Of a DNA stretch of 35,284 bases, positions 7,531-17,706 are shown in pieces. How positions within the stretch are numbered: the first letter of the stretch is position 1; each line of letters begins with the position of its first letter. Source of the stretch: Clostridia bacterium (GTDB taxonomy: Bacteria > Bacillota > Clostridia > Oscillospirales > CAG-382); NCBI GenBank assembly GCA_017516825.1, contig JAFXBC010000001.1, positions 1 through 35,284 of the forward strand, given 5' to 3'. The notes under the pieces are model-generated. The model was given only the letters and a program-made list of their open reading frames with translations, did not search any database and was not told the origin of the DNA. The position numbers and the translations under genes are program-made.

Positions 7531-8043
7531 ATGAAGTATTTGGTTTGGAGCATCATTCCCATCGCGATATACGTGCTGTATTACTTTGCGATGAAAAAGA
7601 GCTTGGCTTCCCATGTTGCCAATTTGGCAAAGGAGCAATTCATCATCCGCCCTCCGAGAATGTATATTGCCGTGAGTGCGATCGCAAGCCTTGTCTTTAC
7701 AGTTTTTTTCGTGTATTGCATAGTGGCGCATGAGATTTTAGTGGCTATCCTCTGTTTCGGGATCTTCTGTTTGCCCATGTTTGGTGTGTTGTGGTACAGC
7801 ATCGTATGGAAAATCGAAGTGGACAAAAGCCAAGGAATCCTTTTGTTCCGCAATATGTTTTTGCAGACCTATCGGATCCCCTTTGATCAGCTTCTTTCCT
7901 ACGAGGAGAGGACACATCACTACGTCATTTATACCGCAAGTAAAAAAATCGAAGTGGATCTGTACGCACCCAACGTCTTGCTTCTTTTGGCAATTATCCA
8001 AAAACAAAACACACCCAAGAAAGAGAAAAAGAAACGGCACTAA
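7531..8043 (+). CDS. Small membrane protein with C-terminal PH-like region (unknown function)
   Basis: This 170-residue protein has an N-terminal hydrophobic segment (1-20) and two more helices (about 46-66 and 70-92). A soluble part follows (about 93-155) with a beta-rich pattern, IEVDKSQGILLFRNMF...YRIPFDQLLSYEER...VIYTASKKIEVDL, that resembles bacterial PH-like domains of small membrane proteins. It ends in a lysine-rich tail. An AGAGG ribosome binding site precedes ATG 7531. The next gene starts 12 bases downstream. No specific family is recognised with confidence. Its position, after the sensor and lipoprotein genes with no terminator between, suggests co-transcription, but a separate promoter in the 141-base gap cannot be excluded. 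Confidence 0.65.
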   Translation: MKYLVWSIIPIAIYVLYYFAMKKSLASHVANLAKEQFIIRPPRMYIAVSAIASLVFTVFFVYCIVAHEILVAILCFGIFCLPMFGVLWYSIVWKIEVDKSQGILLFRNMFLQTYRIPFDQLLSYEERTHHYVIYTASKKIEVDLYAPNVLLLLAIIQKQNTPKKEKKKRH

Positions 8044-8055
8044 AAGGAGATTGCC

Positions 8056-8430
8056 ATGGCAGCACAAATTTTTGCACTCACTTTGATATTGATCCTGATG
8101 TTTTTTATCATACGGGGATGGAACGCCGTTTATCTCCATTCCGTTCTTCGGAAGAGAGACCGCCAAAAGAGGCCCAAAAAGCAAAGCTTCAAGGAATGGT
8201 TTTTCTATCTGCGGTATCCGGACGTGCTTCCCAAGGCGAGGCTGTTTGTGTACTACGCCCACATGGCGCTTTATCCCGTGGCGATCCTGCTGGTGTGGGT
8301 GCTCCGTTCCATGGAGTTTACGGACAAACAGATCGGCTATGTGATCTGGGGCTATATGGCCTTTTCCGCCATCCCGATCCTGCCCACCTATTATCGGTCT
8401 CGGTTTGGCTCCCGAGATAAGAAAAGGTGA
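8056..8430 (+). CDS. Small membrane protein of unknown function
   Basis: This 124-residue protein has three hydrophobic segments (about 5-21, 64-84 and 92-110) separated by a basic loop (RKRDRQKRPKKQSFKEWF, about 32-49), which should be cytoplasmic. Nothing in it identifies a family. A strong AAAAGGAG ribosome binding site sits 8 bases before ATG 8056, and the preceding small membrane-protein gene ends 12 bases upstream, so the two form a translational pair. It is the last gene before the plus-strand terminator at 8459-8489 and is therefore the probable end of the blaI-like operon. Confidence 0.65.
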   Translation: MAAQIFALTLILILMFFIIRGWNAVYLHSVLRKRDRQKRPKKQSFKEWFFYLRYPDVLPKARLFVYYAHMALYPVAILLVWVLRSMEFTDKQIGYVIWGYMAFSAIPILPTYYRSRFGSRDKKR

Positions 8431-8458
8431 AAAATCCAACGCCGGAAAAGGCTTCTGT

Positions 8459-8489
8459 AACCATCGGGGTCTCCCGGTGGTTGTTTTTT
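8459..8489 (+). terminator. Intrinsic terminator of the blaI-like operon
   Basis: AACCATCGGG (8459-8468) pairs with CCCGGTGGTT (8473-8482) across a GTCT loop, with one G-U pair, followed by G and six T (8484-8489). It lies 28 bases after the last plus-strand gene. Confidence 0.85.
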
Positions 8490-8510
8490 AGGGGCGTTTC
8501 CCACGCCGCG

Positions 8511-8543
8511 AAAAAAGGAACTCCTTTTGCAAGGAGCTCCTTT
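8511..8543 (-). terminator. Intrinsic terminator of the nine-gene minus-strand operon
   Basis: AAAGGAACTCCTT (8514-8526) and AAGGAGCTCCTTT (8531-8543) form a 13-base stem with one mismatch. On the minus strand the stem is followed by a run of six T (plus-strand A 8511-8516). It lies just past the stop codon of the FAD oxidoreductase gene at 8555 and converges with the plus-strand terminator. Confidence 0.85.
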
Positions 8544-8554
8544 GTTTTGCCGTC

Positions 8555-9937
8555 TTACGCGAAATTCGCGCCGTTTTCGATCATAATGGCACGGACGTCT
8601 GCGCCGTCCACCTCGCGGATGGACTTATTTCCTGCCAGAGCCAAGGCCGCGCCGATGCCTGCCGCTTCGCCGGTGGAGCGTGCCGTGGGCTGAACGCGAA
8701 CGCTGGCTTCCGCAATAAACTCTGCACCGATGCAACGGCCAACCACCAGCAGGTTGTCCAGACCCTTGACGATGAGAGAACGGAAGGGGATCTCGTACCA
8801 GGGCTTGCCGTCGTCTGCGGGCTCGATAAGGTAGCGGTTGGTCAACTGCTTGCCGTGGATGTCGATGGGGTAGTTGGATTGGGAGATCATGTCTGCAAAC
8901 TTCTGCTTGCCCAGGATGTTCTCCGCGGTGAGAACGTGATCGGTGACGATCTCGCGGCTCTCGCGAACGCCCACCATGGGAGCGATCTCCGCGATGTAGG
9001 CCTTTTCAAAGCCCTTCATGTACTTCTTGTAGAAGGCAAGCTGGCGGACGATGGCCTCCTTGCCCTTCACCTGGGAGATGCTCAGATCGTCGGGGTCGGT
9101 GCCGTCGATGTTCTCGAAGAATTCGGGGCAGTTGAAGGCGATGGAGCCGTATCTGCCGGGCATACCGAAGGCCTGCCAGTAGATGTGATCCTCCACGGTG
9201 AGGTCGCCTGCTTCCACGGCCTCCTCAAACAGCTTGGTGAGGGTGACGTTTGCACCTCTGCAGCAATCGGCGTACATTTCCTTGCCGTCGTTCCAGACAC
9301 CTGCGTTCTTGCTGATGCCGGTTCGCTCTGCCTCCTGGGCAAAGCATTCTGCCAGAGCGTGCATATCGATGCCGTCGATGATGTAACGGAGAGACATGGG
9401 CTGGTTCTTCCCGGTTTCGGGGTTGCCCTTGTTGTATTCTGCCCCGGCACGGACGGAGATATCCCCGTCGCCGGTGGCGTCGATGAAGATCTTACCCTTC
9501 ACCAGAGAAAGGCCTGCTTTGTTGGCGATGACCACGGCGGTGACGGTGTCGCCCTCCCGAATCACCTCGGGAATGAAGGTGTGGTACAGCAGACGAACCC
9601 CTGCCTCCACGCACATCTGCTCCAAAGCGTAGCGAAGCATCAGAGGGTCAAAGGCGGTGCCGCCTGCGTTGCCTGCACCCAAAGCCAACAGCTTCTCCTG
9701 CAGGAGGTTGTAGAGATAGGAACACTGGGGATTGCCGGGGATGTGGACGGACATCAAGGGGGTGACCAGACCGTTGGTAGCGGTGCCGCCCAAAGAGCCG
9801 AACTGCTCGATGAGCAGGGTGTCCTTGCCCAGGTGGGCGCAAGCGATGGCGGCAAACACGCCGGCAGTACCGCCGCCGCAGACCACCACCTCCGCTTCCT
9901 TGGTCACGGGGAGACGAGAAAGATCCAATGCATTCAT
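8555..9937 (-). CDS. FAD-dependent oxidoreductase
   Basis: This 460-residue protein has an N-terminal dinucleotide-binding fold: VVVCGGGTAG (17-26, GxGxxG) followed by the acidic residue E44 at the end of the second strand. A second signature, FIDATGDGD, follows in the middle, and FAD-contacting sequence near the C-terminus (VVGRCIGAEF...TGEAAGIGAALAL). This layout fits the FAD_oxidored family (PF12831-like), many members of which have no known substrate. There is no signal peptide, so it should be cytoplasmic. A ribosome binding site AGAAAGGAA precedes ATG 9937. The gene begins 23 bases after ligA and is the last of the operon. The substrate cannot be deduced; a link to the glycosidase-like gene of the same operon is only a guess. 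Confidence 0.8.
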   Translation of the reverse strand: MNALDLSRLPVTKEAEVVVCGGGTAGVFAAIACAHLGKDTLLIEQFGSLGGTATNGLVTPLMSVHIPGNPQCSYLYNLLQEKLLALGAGNAGGTAFDPLMLRYALEQMCVEAGVRLLYHTFIPEVIREGDTVTAVVIANKAGLSLVKGKIFIDATGDGDISVRAGAEYNKGNPETGKNQPMSLRYIIDGIDMHALAECFAQEAERTGISKNAGVWNDGKEMYADCCRGANVTLTKLFEEAVEAGDLTVEDHIYWQAFGMPGRYGSIAFNCPEFFENIDGTDPDDLSISQVKGKEAIVRQLAFYKKYMKGFEKAYIAEIAPMVGVRESREIVTDHVLTAENILGKQKFADMISQSNYPIDIHGKQLTNRYLIEPADDGKPWYEIPFRSLIVKGLDNLLVVGRCIGAEFIAEASVRVQPTARSTGEAAGIGAALALAGNKSIREVDGADVRAIMIENGANFA

Positions 9938-9960
9938 GAGGGTAGTTCCTTTCTTGGTGT

Positions 9961-12902
<2,942 letters not shown>

Positions 12903-12908
12903 AACGGT

Positions 12909-13568
12909 TTATCCTTTCTGCGTATCAAGATCGGGTAAGGTGAGCCCCTGGAACAGGGCTTTGACACGGGCGGCAAACTCCCGTATGTGGTTCATGGGCA
13001 GAGCCATGGTGATATCGCATTCCACCCCCGCGCACTCCAAGCCCAGGCGGTCTGCCAGGTAGATGGCGCGGTCAAGATGGAAATTCTGGGTGACGATGAT
13101 CACCTTATCCATGCCGTAAACGTATTTCGCCCGCCAAAGGCTTTCGTAGGTGGAAAGCCCCAGGGGATCTTTCAGAATGGTTGCTTCCGCGATCCCTTTT
13201 TCCACGGCGAAGGCCTCCATGGCGCCCACCTCGTCGTGGCGGGCAGGGTCTTTGCCGTCTCCCGTCAAAAGCAGGACGGGGGCGACCCCTTCCTCCATCA
13301 GCCTAACGCCCATGGTCATGCGGTCTCTCAACAGGTTGGAAAGGCTTCCGTCCGCCTTGATCCCCGCGCCCAGGACCAGGATGCAATCGTAGGTCTCCCG
13401 GGAGGCCATCACCTCCTCGGGATCCTCTCTGTGGGGGTAGGCGGTAAGGATGACGATCAGGTTGCACACCAAAACGAACAGCGCGCACACCGCGGCAAAG
13501 CCAACCCCGCACCAAACGGTGACGCGGAAGGGCTTCTTTTGCCAAAGAGATCGGAAGGTTTTTTTCAT
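12909..13568 (-). CDS. SanA/YdcF-family (DUF218) membrane-anchored protein
   Basis: This 219-residue protein has a basic N-terminus and one transmembrane helix (about 15-43). A DUF218 domain follows, with VLGAGIKADGSLSNLLRDR (65-83), LLLTGDG, STYESLWRAKYV and VTQNFHLDRAIYLA, a pattern typical of SanA-type proteins associated with envelope integrity. The domain should lie outside the membrane. The start is ATG 13568: it overlaps the stop of the upstream gene as ATGA, and the hydrophobic anchor starts directly after it. A longer open frame reaching 13766 would run out of phase through the neighbouring gene and is rejected. The biochemical function of the family remains poorly defined. Confidence 0.85.
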   Translation of the reverse strand: MKKTFRSLWQKKPFRVTVWCGVGFAAVCALFVLVCNLIVILTAYPHREDPEEVMASRETYDCILVLGAGIKADGSLSNLLRDRMTMGVRLMEEGVAPVLLLTGDGKDPARHDEVGAMEAFAVEKGIAEATILKDPLGLSTYESLWRAKYVYGMDKVIIVTQNFHLDRAIYLADRLGLECAGVECDITMALPMNHIREFAARVKALFQGLTLPDLDTQKG

Positions 13569-14410
13569 AGGGAAAGGTAATACTCCTTCATGGTGAGGGC
13601 ATCCTCGGACTGGGTTCCCGCCGACTCGGAGATCAGCGTGGGGGAAACGCCCAGGCTCTTGATGGCCCGAAGCAAGGGACGGTGATCGGGACCGAAGGTC
13701 TCGTCTGCAAAGGTGAGGTGCCGTTTTTCTCCCTTTTCCGTGTATTCGATGCGGGAGAAATGGCAATGGAGATGCTCTGCCGCTTCGGGGGAATGCTCCT
13801 TTGCGATGCGGTCGAAAATATACTTAAAGTCGTCTTCCGTTTTTAGGATACCCTGTTCTCTGGCGTTGATGTGTCCGAAATCCACCACGGGGTAAAAACG
13901 GGGCGAAAGCTTGCAAAGCTCCAGCACCTCGTCCAGGGTGCCCAATTGGTTCTGCTTGCCCATGGTCTCCAGCCCCAGCTTTACGGCAAAGCCGTGTTCA
14001 AGAAGCATTCGGTCCGCCATTCGCAGGGTCTCCGCGGCGTATTCCATGGCGGTCTCTCGGGAGATCTTGGCGGCAGAGCCGGTATGCACCACCATGGTCT
14101 CCGCCCCCAACAGGGAACAGGCCAGGGCGGATTCGTAGAGATAGCCCACGCTTTTCACCCGCTTTTCCGGGTCCACGGAGGACAGGGAGATGAAATAGGG
14201 GGTGTGGAAGGACACCTTGACTCCCAGAAGGGCGGCGTTCTGCCCCAGGGCGGCCAGCATTTCGGGAGAGCCCGCAATACCTTGCCCTGCCTCGTATTCA
14301 TAGGCGTCCAGTCCGCATTCCGTCACGAAGCGGGGTGCATCCAAGGAGGAGCGGTAGCCTGCTTTTTTGAAGCCGTCGGAGTTGCCTCCCGGCCCGAACA
14401 AAGGGATCAT
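13565..14410 (-). CDS. Endonuclease IV-like TIM-barrel protein
   Basis: This 281-residue protein aligns with AP endonuclease IV (Nfo), a zinc enzyme that cuts DNA at abasic sites. Metal-ligand positions are largely kept: H69 (SFHTPYF), H109 (VVHTG), E148 (GLETMG), D177 and H180 (VVDFGH), a histidine at 215 or 217, H231 and E262 (ISES). The aspartate that precedes the KRH histidine by two residues in E. coli Nfo appears as lysine (K229), so one zinc site may differ. It could instead be a sugar-isomerase-like relative of the same fold. AAAGGAGG precedes ATG 14410, and its stop overlaps the next start. Operon partners recD2 and ligA favour a DNA-repair role. Confidence 0.8.
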   Translation of the reverse strand: MIPLFGPGGNSDGFKKAGYRSSLDAPRFVTECGLDAYEYEAGQGIAGSPEMLAALGQNAALLGVKVSFHTPYFISLSSVDPEKRVKSVGYLYESALACSLLGAETMVVHTGSAAKISRETAMEYAAETLRMADRMLLEHGFAVKLGLETMGKQNQLGTLDEVLELCKLSPRFYPVVDFGHINAREQGILKTEDDFKYIFDRIAKEHSPEAAEHLHCHFSRIEYTEKGEKRHLTFADETFGPDHRPLLRAIKSLGVSPTLISESAGTQSEDALTMKEYYLSL

Positions 14411-14422
14411 AAAGGGCCTCCT

Positions 14423-14962
14423 TTACAGGGATTCCGTCCCCGAAAGATACAAACGGTATTTCTTGAATTTTCCCACGAAGGGCTTTTCCAAAAACCGTTT
14501 GGCGCGGAAGAAGGGGGTCTTTTTGTCCTTGATGGGGGGCACTAAGTAGAACCGCATCCCTGCGCCGTGGCAGGCCAGGCAGTCGGTGAAGATCTGGTCT
14601 CCCAGCCCCGCCGCCTCCTTGGGGGAAAGCTTCAAGGTGGCTAGGGCCAGACGGATCCCCTTGGTGAAGGGCTTCTTGGCCTTTGCAAACAGGGGAAGCC
14701 CCAAAGTGCGGTTGAAGATCTTCACTCTGTCCCCCTTGTTGTTGGAGACAAAGGCCATCTTGATCCCCGCGCTTTTCATGGCGTCAAACCAGGCTCTCAT
14801 TTTGGGGGTGGGCTCTGCCACCTCGTAGGGGGCAATGGTATTGTCCAGATCCAGGATCAGCCCCTTCACCTGCTGGGACTCCAGAAAGGCGGGGGTGATC
14901 TCGTAAATATGGGGGAACAGGATGTCGGGGTAGAAACGCCCTTTTTTCTTGCAGATCTCCAT
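14423..14962 (-). CDS. YqeG family HAD IIIA-type phosphatase
   Basis: This 179-residue protein carries the HAD motifs: nucleophile region LILDLDNTI (D38 and D40), motif II SNN (73-75), the lysine-proline of motif III (AKKPFTKG, 95-102) and motif IV GDQIFTD (121-127). This order and length match the YqeG family of Firmicutes, whose substrate is not firmly known. The start is ATG 14962, preceded by AAGGAG; a longer open frame to 15142 lies inside the upstream gene and is rejected. It begins 14 bases after the DUF6259 gene and is followed after 12 bases by the endonuclease IV-like gene, whose AAAGGAGG lies in that gap. Confidence 0.88.
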   Translation of the reverse strand: MEICKKKGRFYPDILFPHIYEITPAFLESQQVKGLILDLDNTIAPYEVAEPTPKMRAWFDAMKSAGIKMAFVSNNKGDRVKIFNRTLGLPLFAKAKKPFTKGIRLALATLKLSPKEAAGLGDQIFTDCLACHGAGMRFYLVPPIKDKKTPFFRAKRFLEKPFVGKFKKYRLYLSGTESL

Positions 14963-14976
14963 AATAGCTCCTTGTT

Positions 14977-17001
14977 TTACAGGATGATGTAGGATACGGA
15001 AAGGGGAGGCAGGGTGAGAGAAAGGCTGCCGCTTTCCACGTTGACGGCGGTTTGCAGATCCCCCGCGGTGGTATAAAGGCCGTCGGGTAGCTCGGTTTGC
15101 AGCACGGGAGTGGTCTCCTTGGGGGAAGCGTTGATCAACCAAAGCAGCTTTTTGCCGTCCTTACGCTCCCAGCATTCCGAGAAGGTGGCGGTATGCTCCA
15201 AAAGCCCGCCGTAGGCCTCCGCCTTGATCTTGGTGGTCTTTAGCTTGACCTTGTCCTCGATCTTGGGGGAACGCAGCAGATTGCCGTCGTAGAAGAAGTC
15301 TCCCAGCGCGCTACGGGCGCCGACGCACTTCTTGTAAAATTCCTTGTGGGTCAGGGCCTTGTAGGTCTCCGGCAGGATCCAGCCCATCTGCTCCCCGTAG
15401 GTAAGGGATTGGGCGGCGAAGATATTCTCTCCTACCCAGTCTCCTGCGTAGAGGTAATTCCTGCCGAACACCGCCACGTAGCCGTTGTAGATGACCATAA
15501 AGGCGGGCACCTGGTCGTTTTTGATCCAGATCCAGGAAAGATAGCCCTGGATGTCCTTCATATAGGGATCGGAGGTACACTCCGTGGTGAAGCATCTGTC
15601 CTCGGGGAGGATCTGCCGTGCGTGATCCAGCAGGTTGCGGTAGCTTTCCACCCACCAGGTGCCGCCTCCGGCACGGTGGGAATGGGTGGGATCCTCGCAG
15701 GGGTAGACTTGGGCCGCCCCGATCTGGTCGATGTATACCGCATCCACGGCAAATTCATGGAACAGAACGTCCATGATCTCCTGCTGTTTTTCCTGCCACA
15801 GCGCCGTGGAGGGGCACATGATGGCAAGCTCGATGTTGGAGGTGGGATAGACCTCCAGGAAGGGCTCGTCACCCCGCTTTTTGGTGCAGTTGGGGCGGGC
15901 GACGGCGGTGAACTGCCAATCCTCCGTTCCCTTGTCGTGGGTGTCCCAAAGTCTGCCGTTGATGTAGGGCATTACCCGCACGCCCTGCTCCTGCAGCCGC
16001 CGGATCCCGGGCAGGAAGGCGGTCTTGGCAGGGAAGTAATGGGGGTAGTTGGTGTCGTAGGGGATCTGGAACCAATCGTACAAATGGACGGGGGAATACA
16101 ACCCCAGATCCTCGCTTGCTTCCAAAAGCTCGTCGGCAAAGCCGCCGTCCCATTTCATGCGCTTCCGCCACCAATGGGGATTGGTGCGAAGCCATTCCGG
16201 CAGATCCTTCCGCTTCCCGTTTTCCATCACAGGCTTCCAGGAGGCGTGTTCTTCAAAGAACGCCTTGTAAAGCAACGCGGCGTCGTACCAATCGCCGTCG
16301 AACAGCCGCCAGACGCAGACGCCCTCCAGGCTTTGGGAGTTGGCTCCCTTGTCGATATCCCGCAAGGGCATACAAGCCTTCAGGAAGGGGAGGGCATCCG
16401 CCTTCTTTTCGTAGTGAAGCTTTTTGTAGGCGGGGGCGGGGTCGTGAAGTCCGTAGTAAAGCCCCCTGCCCGCTCCCGTGTGCCACAATGCCATGTATTC
16501 CATGGAGGCGCCGTAGGAGGGGTAGTTCTGACGGGAGGCGAAGGTACGCATGGAGGGGTAGACCTCCCCGCACCCGTAGGGGAAGAACACCTTGGTGCGA
16601 CTGCAGGCACCGAAGGTGAGAATGGGATAATCGCATTCGTAAAGGGAATACTCCCTGTTTTCGCTGTGTAATTGCACCGCCCAGGAAAGGCTGTCCTCTC
16701 CATGGCTTGCCGTAGCGGTGAGGATGACGGTGACCAGGGGAAGATCCTTATGCCCCGAGAGGCTGACGGTATAGACGGGAGATTCCCCGCAAACGCTCAC
16801 CTTTTCCCAGCCTGCGGCGGAATCCACCGTCACCAAGGAGCCGTCCGAAAGGCTTCTGGCGGTCAGGGTAAAGAGAAGGCCGTCTGCCTTCAAAAAGACT
16901 CTGCCGGACTTGCCGTCTTTGATACGGTGAAGGCAAACGCCCTCCTCCGTTTGTGCCAGGGTGACTTGTAACGCCCCTGCGGAAAGGGAATGGGTCTTCA
17001 T
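14977..17001 (-). CDS. DUF6259-type glycosidase-like protein
   Basis: This 674-residue protein has a beta-rich N-terminal part (about 1-250), a central TIM-barrel-like region and a short beta-rich C-terminus, as in DUF6259 proteins and related glycoside hydrolases. Central motifs include VHLYDWFQIPYDTNYPHYFP, VDAVYIDQIGAA with D425 at a strand end, and FTTECTSDPYMKD with E474; these acidic residues are candidate catalytic groups. There is no signal peptide, so it probably acts on imported sugar. GAGGAG precedes ATG 17001. It lies 18 bases after comF. A carbohydrate enzyme inside a DNA-repair and translation operon is unusual. The assignment to DUF6259 is by memory of sequence character, not a search. 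Confidence 0.7.
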   Translation of the reverse strand: MKTHSLSAGALQVTLAQTEEGVCLHRIKDGKSGRVFLKADGLLFTLTARSLSDGSLVTVDSAAGWEKVSVCGESPVYTVSLSGHKDLPLVTVILTATASHGEDSLSWAVQLHSENREYSLYECDYPILTFGACSRTKVFFPYGCGEVYPSMRTFASRQNYPSYGASMEYMALWHTGAGRGLYYGLHDPAPAYKKLHYEKKADALPFLKACMPLRDIDKGANSQSLEGVCVWRLFDGDWYDAALLYKAFFEEHASWKPVMENGKRKDLPEWLRTNPHWWRKRMKWDGGFADELLEASEDLGLYSPVHLYDWFQIPYDTNYPHYFPAKTAFLPGIRRLQEQGVRVMPYINGRLWDTHDKGTEDWQFTAVARPNCTKKRGDEPFLEVYPTSNIELAIMCPSTALWQEKQQEIMDVLFHEFAVDAVYIDQIGAAQVYPCEDPTHSHRAGGGTWWVESYRNLLDHARQILPEDRCFTTECTSDPYMKDIQGYLSWIWIKNDQVPAFMVIYNGYVAVFGRNYLYAGDWVGENIFAAQSLTYGEQMGWILPETYKALTHKEFYKKCVGARSALGDFFYDGNLLRSPKIEDKVKLKTTKIKAEAYGGLLEHTATFSECWERKDGKKLLWLINASPKETTPVLQTELPDGLYTTAGDLQTAVNVESGSLSLTLPPLSVSYIIL

Positions 17002-17019
17002 AGGGAAGCTCCTCTCGTT

Positions 17020-17706
17020 TTAAGGCTTTTTGTTGGCTTGCACCTTGGCCAGCACGGCGGCGGATACGGTTTTGGCTCCCGCCTCCCGCAGGATGGCGGA
17101 ACAGCCCCGCAGGGTGGCTCCGGTGGTGCAAACGTCGTCGATCAACAGCAGGTGGGGATAGGCCTCCACCGCCTCGGGGAAGGCGTGGTATCGCCCGTGC
17201 ATACTCTTTTCCCGCTGGGAAGCGGAAAGAAATTTTTGCTCAATATGGGAATGACACTCCAGGGTGCAGATCAACGGGAGATCCAGCCGTTTGGCCACCG
17301 CCTCCGCCAACAGCCTGGCGTGGTCGTAGCCGTAAAGCCGCTTTTCCTTGGGACGGCGGGGGACGTAGGTCACTCCGTCGTAACGGCCGTTGCAAAGGGC
17401 GGCCAGACGGTCTGCCAGAAATTCCACCCGTTCCTTTTTGGCATCGTATTTCAACATCCCGACGATCTTTTTGGTGGTGGGCAGGTCGTACCACAGCAGG
17501 AAACGCACGTCCCGATGATGGGCGCAGGTGCATTCCGCCGCGGGGGATCCGCAGAAACGGCAGGGCTCCTTCAGCACCGCCCGCAGTTCCTCCACACAGT
17601 CCTTGCAAACGGGCACGCTGTGGATGCAGGCACCCCGTCTGCAAAGCATACAGGGGCGGGGAAGCAACGTTCTGCGGAGGTTGTACAGCTTGGCTTTGAC
17701 ACTCAT
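17020..17706 (-). CDS. comF: ComF family protein (phosphoribosyltransferase fold)
   Basis: This 228-residue protein has an N-terminal zinc-binding region with cysteine pairs (C19/C22, C34/C37, C49/C52, then C59/C61), followed by a type I phosphoribosyltransferase domain with the PRPP loop LLLIDDVCTTGAT (186-198). In naturally competent bacteria ComF helps process incoming single-stranded DNA; its enzymatic activity is not settled. The conserved RLYGYDHARLLAEAVAKRL segment (123-141) is typical of ComF. Its ATG overlaps the recD2 stop as ATGA, so it is translated from the same message. No other competence gene is visible here, so a general DNA-metabolism role is as likely as competence. Confidence 0.88.
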   Translation of the reverse strand: MSVKAKLYNLRRTLLPRPCMLCRRGACIHSVPVCKDCVEELRAVLKEPCRFCGSPAAECTCAHHRDVRFLLWYDLPTTKKIVGMLKYDAKKERVEFLADRLAALCNGRYDGVTYVPRRPKEKRLYGYDHARLLAEAVAKRLDLPLICTLECHSHIEQKFLSASQREKSMHGRYHAFPEAVEAYPHLLLIDDVCTTGATLRGCSAILREAGAKTVSAAVLAKVQANKKP

